Assembly (NCBI RefSeq): GCF_032854445.1 | Contig: NC_088304.1 | Location: 24,317,704-24,381,703 of the forward strand | Direction: 5' to 3' | From: Liolophura sinensis | Lineage: Eukaryota; Mollusca; Polyplacophora; Chitonida; Chitonidae | Length of the DNA: 64,000 nt | Shown here: piece after piece, positions 56,061 through 64,000 of the stretch | How the letters are laid out: every line of letters starts with the position of its first letter | Numbering within the stretch: the first letter of the stretch is position 1 | Made by a program: the position numbers and the translations under genes | The notes under the pieces: model-generated | Told to the model about the DNA's origin: nothing | Seen by the model: only the letters and a program-made list of their open reading frames with translations | Database searches by the model: none

Positions 56061-56229
56061 TCCAAGAAATACTGGTATTCAAGAGTTGTTTTTGTTTGCC
56101 AAGAAGCATATACATCTATTTCAAACTTGGGTCTTACATAAAACGTCATGTCGATCTCTAGCCTTCATTTTCTCACTTGGTGCACTATGGTGCACAGATC
56201 AGGAATTCCTGAAAATTCGTTCTAATGCT

Positions 56230-56370
56230 TACTTTATATACTGTTTCAGTTTTTTGGGTGATTTGTGTTGTACGTCGTTTTGAGAATTGGCCTTGCGGTT
56301 ACTGACCGGGAACGTCCTTATTGGTTGATGGCTGCTGTACGAATGTCTGTTTCTATGCATAAATTCTATT
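56230..56370 (+). mobile_element. Penelope-like(?) 3'-tail copy
   Basis: TTTATATACTGTTTCAGTTT, GAATTGGCCTTGCGGTTACT, GGAACGTCCTTATTGGTTGA and ACGAATGTCTGTTTCTATGC in order. Confidence 0.8.
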
Positions 56371-56454
56371 AGCTACAGAACACAATGCACAGTTTATATT
56401 TAATAGCAATCAAACACTACTGATGACTTAATATCTTGGTAATGGTAATGCCTT

Positions 56455-56520
56455 TCGCACATTTTTCACCGGTTACGGGTGATATTTTTGAGCTATCACA
56501 CTGTTGACGTCTTGAATTGT
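56455..56520 (-). repeat. Family M fragment
   Basis: TTTCACCGGTTACGGGTGAT and GAGCTATCACACTGTTGACG match the reverse complement of the family. Confidence 0.6.
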
Positions 56521-56699
56521 ATTTTACACAAATGTTAAGTTATGCAACCCCAGTGGAGATTTGTGCTCCGTTACGTGTTCAACTTGATGCTTCAGGGTTC
56601 ATTCAGATACGCCTAATATTGCTATTAAAGTCAAGCAGGGTTCAGAAAAACTAAAAGAGTTCTAATATAAAGAGCATTCGTTTGATAACATATTTAGAC

Positions 56700-57113
56700 A
56701 AGAGCTCAGGTGAACACAACATACGTCCCAACATATCCATTTGTTTAAAATGTATAAAAGAATACCAGCAGCATTGTGGTGAACATAACTCCTGAGGAGA
56801 ATCTTCACGGGTGTTGATGATAGATATGTGGTTACCATGAAAACCGCACAAGTGGACAAATGTGTCCATCACAAATGAAAACTTTATGCAGAAAACAGTT
56901 GGAGTTATAGCCCAGAAACGAAATCGTATATATCTACATAGTATATATAAGGAATATGGCTATCTGGTTACCAATCAACAAATGTATCGCTACACATCGT
57001 CATCTGCGTATCTATGTATCCACCAAAATTAAAACTGTTTTTCAAAGCTGTTGGAGTTATATCTCAGACACGAAATCATATCTATTTTTATAGTAAACAC
57101 AGGGAAATGGCAA

Positions 57114-57212
<99 letters not shown>

Positions 57213-57440
57213 ATAATTGTATATGTATATAATGTATATACACTGTAAGATGTATATATATATCTACACTGTAACCGCGCAAATGGACAAATGTAAAAGT
57301 CCACCAAAAATTAAAAGTCAACACAGAAAATAGTTGGAGCTATAGCCCGGACACGAATACGGATGGACGGACAGACAGACAGGCTGACAACATCGCCATA
57401 ACATAATACGCTCCGCCTACTAGCGGGACGTATAAAAATA
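56700..57440 (-). mobile_element. Tandem-core (pearl-like) element, minus orientation
   Basis: GAGCTCAGGTGAACACAACA at the left and GGACGGACAGACAGACAGGC and GCGGGACGTATAAAAATATA at the right are the reverse complement of the two ends of the element at 47128-47720. Units with GTTGGAGTTATAGCC occur several times. The (AT)n tract at 57119-57209 has grown inside one unit. Confidence 0.62.
57119..57209. repeat. (AT)n microsatellite, about 45 units
   Basis: A pure AT run inside the pearl-like element. Its Ile/Tyr reading frames on both strands are artefacts. Confidence 0.97.
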
Positions 57441-57519
57441 TAAAGATATCATGTTTTTTAATCTTTAAAGAAGTCACATGTTCCAAATGTGCTAAAAATA
57501 TACCGGGAATTAAACAAGG

Positions 57520-57618
57520 TATAAAAGCTGTGCAGGTGCCGATCCAAAGTCAGACAGCTTGAGGATCTCGGTGTGTCAACCACAAACAGGACAAAGGAGA
57601 ATCACCAAGCCTACTAAG
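57520..57618 (+). promoter_or_regulatory. TATA box and non-coding first exon of gene 4
   Basis: TATAAAAGCTGTGCAGG begins at 57520. An untranslated exon, starting about 57548, ends CTACTAAG|GTGAGT with its last base at 57618. The acceptor TTGAATTGTAG at 58803-58813 joins it to CCAATC-ATG of gene 4. TATA-to-donor spacing and ATAAAAGCTGT match genes 2 and 3. Intron 1 (57619-58813) includes the segment homologous to 7125-7450. Confidence 0.78.
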
Positions 57619-58189
57619 GTGAGTTTTGTGTCTTGGTATGATGGTATCTCCAGAAACAGGCCGTTTTAACTTATACAGTGGTCAGTTTTATGGTTGGAGG
57701 ACATCCGAGTGCTCAAGCAAAACCTCTTGATCCTGTGCGCGTTACTGACGAACATTCCTGTACGATACAATGGCGGTTAGTTGTATAAGTGAATGGTTTA
57801 TTTTACTTATCTGTTTGTTTGTTCCTTAGCGCCATCCTTTTTTTTATAGTATTATAGAACCCGGTGTAAACCACACACCTTTGGCAAGTTACTGACGAAC
57901 TATTTTCAACCAGCATCGTCAAACAGTTATTATCACTATGACCTCACGTTAGGATGCAGATCTTTAAATGTTTAGCCCACAAATACATCGCCGAATAGTA
58001 CAGCTTTTAGATTATCGTAATTTGTTTCTTGTATTCCGAAATTTTTTTTTAATTCTTCATATGGATATGTGTCCCACAAAATCTTTTTTTATGAAAAACA
58101 AAATAATCCTTTAACTACGTGATGGTGGAAATAATTTATCGTTATCAAGCATATAAGCAACCACACCTTAACGTCGTTTATGCCCTTAG

Positions 58190-58500
58190 AAGAGCTTTTA
58201 CTCTCTACGCTCGCTTTACATCACTATCACCACAAGACAAGCTGAACATTTGGAGCCTATGAGACGCATATGGGCTCATTTGGGCTGAGCCTCATCACTG
58301 GTTTCCTTACGCCGACCTATTATCAGCATTCATCAATCAAACTGTATCAGGTGACCGTTAGAGTCCTATTTAACAAACATGTAGACAGAGATTGCACGTG
58401 CCTGAAGTATCAATTGAAACAAAAGTTGAGACAGAGATATTGTATTTTCTGACATCACAACTTGTCTCATCACCGTGACCCCAGTGACTGTTCGACTCCA
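58190..58500 (+). repeat. Segment in gene 4 intron 1 homologous to 7125-7450
   Basis: CGCTTTACATCACTATCACC, TATGAGACGCATATGGGCTC, GAGCCTCATCACTGGTTTCC, ATTATCAGCATTCATCAATC and TCATCACCGTGACCCCAGTG run parallel to the left-end segment. Confidence 0.65.
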
Positions 58501-58819
58501 GCGATGGTAGTGATATAAAGAGAAGGGAGCGACGCGTGTTCGCTATAAGGAACATGAAAGGGCTATCCGTGTACTGTTTTACATTATGTACATGCTTTTA
58601 CGACGGTGGTCAAGACAGGCTGGAGTAACCTGGATTGCCACAAGCAATCAAGCGCTCTTCGCCAAGCGTCTGGTTGATCAGCTAACATAATTCGCCGACA
58701 ATGGCGATAAGGCGTACACCTTGGGACAGACATTGTAACCTTGACGACGCTTTGGTCCAGGCCATATAAATGTACAGTACATAACAGACCATGTTTGTTT
58801 TCTTGAATTGTAGCCAATC

Positions 58820-59562
58820 ATGAATAAGACTACACTTGCTGTGGGATTGTTGGCCCTCCTGATTTGTCAGTTGGTGATGGAAACTATGGCGGGCGACGAG
58901 GCGGATGAGGAAAATCCCCTTCACGCTCTCGTTAAAAGAGGTTTGTAAACTGTGATGATTTTAATGAACCTCAAAATTTACTGATTAAAAATCTAGTGTA
59001 TTAAGAATACTCTATCAAATAACTTATCTCTTAAGTTCTTAAATTCGGCAGTAAGTAAATAAGCGTCGAAACAGACAATCTTATACCAGCCGGGAACCAA
59101 TCAGGACATTCCAGGTCAATAATCGAAAAGTCAGCACCCAAAAGGACATATGTCACTTTGAGTCTCCCCGCAAGTGGATTTTTAACAAAACTATAGCTGG
59201 CATCCTCTGAGGGGAGATGAATCCGGCTGACAGGGACGGGGTATAAGGTTCACTATAAATCGAGCCAGTCTCCGCTAACAGTATGAGTGATGGCAGAACT
59301 TACAACAGACAAGACTTCCGTTGTTCTTACAATGTTGTAAACACAGCCACAAAGGAGACTTTACTTCAACAGATGAATAATTTTTTCAATTGCCGTTTCA
59401 GGTGGTGGCTACGGAAAATATTATTATGGGAAGAATTATGGCTACAGGAAGTATGACTACGGGAAGTATGACTACTACAGAAAGTACAGGCCATACTACC
59501 GCAACAAGCCGACTTACTATTATCGCAAAGGACACAGTGGATCCTACTACGGCCAATATTAA
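58820..59562 (+). CDS. Gene 4: secreted Tyr/Lys/Gly-rich prepropeptide, 93 aa
   Basis: Coding exons are 58820-58940 and 59402-59562. The intron 58941-59401 has donor GTTTGT (weaker than in the other genes) and acceptor TTGCCGTTTCAG. Residues 1-24 (MNKTTLAVGLLALLICQLVM, then ETMA) are the signal peptide. Residues 25-40 are a strongly acidic propeptide (GDEADEENPLHALVKR) ending in Lys-Arg. The phase-1 intron splits Gly41, as in the paralogues. The 53-residue mature part begins GGGYGKYYYGKNYGYRKYDY, continues with KYDYYRKYRPYYRNKP and ends YYGQY before TAA. It is about 38 percent Tyr, with many Lys, Arg and Gly, and has no cysteine. AATAAA is at 59707-59712. The composition is closest, among families I know, to small DOPA-type mussel foot proteins, though those lack a Lys-Arg propeptide. 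This is a resemblance of composition, not shown homology. Confidence 0.87.
59060..59165 (-). mobile_element. Penelope-like(?) tail fragment in gene 4 intron 2
   Basis: GTCGAAACAGACAATCTTAT, ACCAGCCGGGAACCAATCAG and CAATAATCGAAAAGTCAGCA are the reverse complement of the tail (positions equal to 62110-62200). Confidence 0.65.
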
Positions 59563-59719
59563 CAAATGAATTAAATGTACCAGATCCACATCAATATTCC
59601 GCGACGCATCTAATCTTTTAGTTTCTCCGTTATAATCATCAGCTGACATTTTTCTAACTCTGTTTTGTCAGACGCTATGCGTAGTTGTTTTGACAATTTT
59701 ACGTAAAATAAATCTTCTA

Positions 59720-60170
59720 AGCATTGTTTATTGTACGAGCATTTTTGTGTGCATTTTGTGTTTCTTTCTTAGATCATATATCCTAGAGCATATATATCTT
59801 CTATGTATATCACTAGTATGGATGATATAAATTACGAAAAACTCTGCCATTTGTAAACATCACGATGATTCCTAGTCTCATCATGCAATAGACATTTCCA
59901 AAGTGTCAATCAAGAACAGGCAACTGGCCAATCATAGACATTATTGTTGCAAATAGGTCAAATGGATGTCCCACAACTTGGTTACAAATGTTCAGTCCAT
60001 CTGTGACATCATGACGTCACGACTGCTCTCACTGGGAATGGAATGAAAAGTAACGTTGACACGGTAACGGGTGGTGGGACATCGAACTTGTTGTATCCAT
60101 CAGTTAAAAGATTATTACGCTGTCTCATTATTAACATATACATTGCAGATGGAAAGACTTTACATAGATT
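59720..60170. other. Intergenic after gene 4, no recognisable feature
   Basis: No further exon or repeat recognised. Confidence 0.4.
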
Positions 60171-60174
60171 TTTT

Positions 60175-60425
60175 TTTTAATTGGTGTTTTACGCCATACT
60201 CAAGAATATTTCACTTATGCGATGGTGGCCAGCATTATGGTGGGAGGAAACCGGGCGAAGCCGGGGGAAACGCACGACCATTTGGAAGTTGTGGCACACC
60301 TTCCAACGTACTGCCGGAGAGGAAGCCAGCATAAACTGGACTTGAACTCACAGCGACCTCATTGGTGAGAGGCTCCTAGGTCAGTACGCTGCACTAGCGC
60401 GCTAACCAACTGAGCCACATAGGCC
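60175..60425 (-). mobile_element. SINE family A, full-length copy
   Basis: From left to right (reverse complement of the element): T-run, GTGTTTTACGCCATACTCAA, GGTGGGAGGAAACCGGGCGA, GACTTGAACTCACAGCGACC (B box) and GCGCTAACCAACTGAGCCAC (A box). Poly-A/T end, tail, body, B box and A box are all present, so this copy defines the family at about 250 bp. Confidence 0.93.
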
Positions 60426-60564
60426 CTATTTTACATAGCTAGAGAGATCTAAGGCGATATAGAGAGATACAGCGAAGTAAGGACAGAGCAATACTGACAG
60501 GTAAATTATTGCTAAGACTCTAAGGGCAAATGCCTTTTATTTCTGATAAATATATTTTTTATCT

Positions 60565-60690
60565 GTTTATTTGATCGGTGTTTTGTTCCATTCGCAAGCA
60601 CATTTCACTTATAACACGGCGTTCCTCAAACATTATAGTCTGAAGGAACCGGGCAGTGCAAAGGGCAAACCCAGGACCATGTGTCCTTCC
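60565..60690 (-). mobile_element. SINE family A 3'-half, diverged
   Basis: GATCGGTGTTTTGTTCCATT, CGCAAGCACATTTCACTTAT and AGGAACCGGGCAGTGCAAAG. An older copy than its neighbour at 60175. Confidence 0.68.
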
Positions 60691-60724
60691 TCAAACAGAG
60701 GAGTGTAATTGTACGCCAAAAGTG

Positions 60725-61012
60725 ATGACAACACAACATTTTGAGTAGTTCTAGACCTGTGACGTCAAACAAGTTAAAATTAACATCACTGAATTTTTTT
60801 TACCTAATTCTGATTAACCCGTGGTGTTAGGGGACGTGTTAATTGCTACTATTTATGCATTTACATGAACAGTTAGAATAAAACCCTGACTGAGGTAAAC
60901 TGACAAAAGGCCGTGCTTCACCGGTTATGTGTGACCATTTGCCAGCTATCACACTGTCTTCGCTGCTCTGATCTTACTCTCTATACAGTACGTCTTTAGT
61001 TATACCTGTACC
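60725..61012 (-). repeat. Family M repeat, full copy
   Basis: GAGTAGTTCTAGACCTGTGA, AGGGGACGTGTTAATTGCTA, TTATGCATTTACATGAACAG, AAACCCTGACTGAGGTAAAC, CTTCACCGGTTATGTGTGAC and CAGCTATCACACTGTCTTCG in order. Confidence 0.85.
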
Positions 61013-61069
61013 TTCCCGTCACACCGATATACCCCAACTCTACTGGATTCCAAAGTTCGCATTATTGCG

Positions 61070-62215
61070 GGATCTAGAAGCTGTCGTACCAGCTCTCGTA
61101 TCTACTCTCTTAACGAAGGCACAAGAAGAAGAAGAGTCATTTTGGAAAAAGTACTGTTGTGCAATCGAAAAAAAAATTCAGGCAATAACTTCATGCAGAT
61201 TCTTAAAAACTCAAAACGTCTGACTGAACAACTGGGCGCTCTAACACACATATCGTATAAGAACAAATCTACTTTGGATTTCTCTACTCTCTATACTACA
61301 ATACCTCACACAAATTTAATTGATAGAATTTAATCACTAATTAATAAATCTGGTCCCCGCTACATCAACGCCAAAGGCAACAAAGCTTTCTTTTGTTACA
61401 CTACATACAAGGGTTACCAGTCAAGGGATGTTTGGTTGTTCATCGAGTTGGCTGAGTTTCTTATTCAGATTCAGATTTTTATTCACCACCAGTAAAGTAC
61501 ATAACATTCAATATTGCATGACAATGTGATGGCAAATTAAACCCCACAGGGCTTGAGTCTATGTGACAAAGTGATTATCAAAACAAAATTAATAACATGT
61601 ATGTGAAAATCGCTGAAATTATACACCAACAGTGTATAGGTATTTCATTGAGTACCAATTATGCTCACTTTTGGCTGACTTATACCTGTTCTTGTATGAA
61701 TACCACACTATATGCAGACACCATTAAGGGCTCTCCTTTTCTCTCCTGTCCCGATCTATCTTATTTACTAAACGGTATAAAGATGATCTGCTAGTTTAAA
61801 CTATCAACGTATTGCAAAGGCTACTGAAAGATATTTACCCACCTTCGCTGGATTGACAGGTAACCAGACTCTCCAGTTGGTGCATTTTAACTGGACCAAA
61901 ACATATCTTGTTAGATCCTGCGTGTTGTGCAACGATTTCAATCAACGTCACACGTTATTACTGCAAAGACTAGTGTATGAACATTGTTCCAACACGCCAT
62001 CACTCCAAGCTTCTTAAGTTTTACGATGAGTACAATCCTCTTTTAAGTAAATATGGACAGAGAGTTCAGAATCTTTATATACTTTCTTAGCTCTTTGGTG
62101 GTTTGTGTTAAACGTGATTTGGGGAAATCGTCATGTGATTATTGACTCAGAAAGTCCTTGTTGGTTGACGGCTGGTATACGAATGTCTGTTTCGACGCAT
62201 AGATCCTGGGTCGTT
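61070..62215 (+). mobile_element. Penelope-like(?) retroelement, RT remnant plus tail
   Basis: The plus strand shows STLDFSTLYTTIPHTNLIDR (61270-61330), then YINAKGNKAFFCYTTYKGYQ (about 61361-61420), then an interrupting stretch near 61450-61590. It resumes with CAEIIHQQ-like sequence and YTCSCMNTTLYADTIKG. The motif-B bases are changed from the usual PMGT..AP. A CTAAACGGTATAAAGATGAT stretch equals the YIDD region with a frame break (61771-61790). The 3' tail follows (TCTTTGGTGGTTTGTGTTAA at 62092-62111, ACGAATGTCTGTTTCGACGC). At 62205-62255 a short tRNA-like head (minus strand, TGGTGGTTAGCGTGGTAG) abuts the end. It is inactive. Confidence 0.72.
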
Positions 62216-62259
62216 GGGCTCCACTACCACGCTAACCACCAGGCCACGTTTGATAATAT

Positions 62260-62665
62260 AGCCCAGTCCACAAATACAATAATCTTCACGATTAGACTTC
62301 TCTGCCTCCGTTGTTCGTATTACAATGAAAAATTTCTCGGGTGCACTTATCGGGTTGTGCACAATTTATTCCTCCTGGGATATGGATATAAGGTGCTCTT
62401 AAGTCAAATAAATCACCGGTTCTATAGCGTAATACTTAATGACACGAACACTTTGCAAGTACTGTGCAAACGTTAACCAAATATTGTGGCACTTCTTAGT
62501 GAAAAGAAAACCCCAATAAAGGATTTTGTTGTCCAAATTCCACATAGTTTTAGTAACGCCCCAATAAAGCACTCGACATTACGCCCAACTCAATTACAGT
62601 AAATGTTGTCCTCGGCCCATTGGCAACGCGAGACAAGCGATATAATACGAGACTACATCTATGAG
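62260..62665. other. Intergenic, no recognisable feature
   Basis: The plus-strand frame running to 62476 begins inside the retroelement tail and shows no motif. Confidence 0.4.
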
Positions 62666-62669
62666 GTTT

Positions 62670-62937
62670 AGTTTTTTTTTTTTTTTTTTTTTATTGGTGT
62701 TTTACGCCGTACTCAAGAATATTTCACTTATACGATGGCGGCCAGCATTATGGTGGGTGGAAACAGCTCGGGGGAAACCCACGACCATCCGCAGGTTGCT
62801 GGCAGACCTTCCCACTTACGACCGGAGAGAAAGCCAGCATGAGCTGGACTTGAACTCACAGCGACCGTATTGGTGAGACTCTCCTGGGTCATTACGCTGC
62901 GCTAGCTCGCTAACCGACTGAGCCACGGAAGCCCCCG
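62670..62937 (-). mobile_element. SINE family A, full-length and well preserved
   Basis: T20-like run, GTGTTTTACGCCGTACTCAA, TACGATGGCGGCCAGCATTA, AAACCCACGACCATCCGCAG, TGAGCTGGACTTGAACTCAC (B box) and CTCGCTAACCGACTGAGCCA (A box). It is close to what I take as the family consensus and is among the youngest insertions here. Confidence 0.94.
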
Positions 62938-62939
62938 AT

Positions 62940-64000
62940 ATGAGTTTAGAGAAGTTCTGGAAGACTTTAATCATCGCTAGAAAGACCGACAGCCGTCACA
63001 GCTGTGGTAGGATGGCAGAGAAGACGAATTATGTTTCCGTCCAGTTCTGCCTTAACTCGCGCTGCGCTGGCTCGTTTTCGTCAGTATATCAGTGGGTTCC
63101 CATTGTTTCTATCCGGTTTCCGCTGTAAACATGGTTGTTGTTAGGCAAGTGCAGAATTCCTGAGCTTGAGGATGTCAAACAATCCACACCCCATGACCGG
63201 TTTTACATATCCATAAACGTGGGCGCACAAACACGAGGCTTTTTTACCTTCATGTCATATGGTCATATCACTGAAAGAGCAACGTAATGTCCATAGCGCT
63301 GGTTGCGACAACGCTGTGAATACCTTCGTGCAATCATCGTGCGATGACCTGTCTTAAAGTTGGTATTGGTGTTACTGCGTAAAACCGAAGTCAAATAATA
63401 TGATCAGTCAAATTCGTCAAAACATTGTTTATCTTCAAGGTTCTTCTTTTTCATACTGTTGAGAACGAAATAACGCTGTTAAAACTGTACCTCATGCTGT
63501 ATACGAGACATTCAAATGCATCGAGTTTGAGTAACCCATATGCGGAGCTGATTTTATCATGAATCTGTTGCCCGTGAAGAGATATTTAAATTACTTTTTT
63601 GAAACTCTAATATGGGCTAATACTCCCTAAGGCTGCAATTATAATATATTATTATAGTTGTATATAACAGTTTTGCAACCGACATCAATACAGATTTTTT
63701 TAAGCACCTTTACATCCCCTTAGGCAAAATTAATTATGAAATACTGTCCGCATTACCCTGCTAACAGGTAAACACAAAATGTTAACTTGACACTAGTGGC
63801 TGTTCAGACATAAGAAGACAGAAGGGGCGGGAGAGTGTCCTATAGGCACAGTATATGGGCGAGGTGTTATGTTAGGTAAAGAATGCCTTGTGTTACGACC
63901 CAAACTGTCTGTTTTATAAAGAGATGGCTTGTCCGAAATACACGACAGTTTAGCCGCACAAAAAAGTAACCAAAACCAGTAGATTTTATTTTACAACAAT
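62940..64000. other. Intergenic to window end, no recognisable feature
   Basis: A 62-aa plus-strand frame at 62940-63128 has no motif. No SINE, family M or retroelement piece was recognised. Confidence 0.4.

Noticed and set aside
62105-62476. 123-aa plus-strand frame
   Set aside because: Its first third is the retroelement 3' tail and the rest has no motif.

Overview
The window looks like non-coding-rich nuclear DNA of an animal, most likely a marine mollusc. The evidence is short genes with GT-AG introns, TATA boxes and AATAAA signals, and dozens of decayed mobile elements. Among the repeats are tRNA-headed SINEs whose 3' half and AATAAA-rich tail I associate with molluscan genomes. I see no operons, ribosomal RNA genes, functional tRNA genes or CRISPR array. 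The species cannot be read from the sequence.

The only convincing host genes are four small paralogues for secreted peptides. Gene 1 (+, coding span 5255-6128) and gene 4 (+, 58820-59562) lie near the two ends. Gene 2 (-, 13932-12018) and gene 3 (-, 17260-16319) lie in between. All four share one plan. A TATA box is followed by a short non-coding first exon. The second exon starts with CCAA(T/C)CATGAA(T/C)AA and encodes a signal peptide plus a short propeptide ending in Lys-Arg. A phase-1 intron then falls inside the first codon after Lys-Arg. The last exon encodes the whole mature peptide, rich in Tyr, Gly, Lys and Arg. The mature parts are 96, 52, 36 and 53 residues and hardly resemble each other except in composition. 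Two further copies of the gene 1 promoter and first exon (near 2250 and 10236) have no gene attached, so the left end has gone through repeated duplication and loss. Bases 1-2660 and about 7630-10690 are two copies of one duplicated segment.

The rest is mostly repeat-derived. There are at least five fragments of one reverse-transcriptase element (probably Penelope-like, with YIDD motifs) and about a dozen copies of its 3' tail. Other elements are a nearly intact Tc1-type transposon with TIRs and TA duplications (33480-35009), LINE remnants (24735-25830, 30080-30420), about 25 copies of SINE family A, a few of SINE family B, and about 15 copies of an unclassified roughly 260-300 bp repeat (called family M here). 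A tandem-core, pearl-like element occurs in opposite orientations (47128-47720 and 56700-57440). Tandem arrays have periods of about 22, 30, 41, 43, 49 and 123 bp, with two long (AT)n tracts. The 30-bp array lies in intron 2 of gene 2 and opens long reading frames on both strands without being credible coding sequence.

The most interesting content is the peptide family itself. Its members seem to have been missed because no single reading frame spans the intron. Their Tyr/Gly/Lys-rich mature parts recall, by composition only, shell-matrix, mussel-foot adhesive or cuticular/antimicrobial peptides. Their function is unknown.
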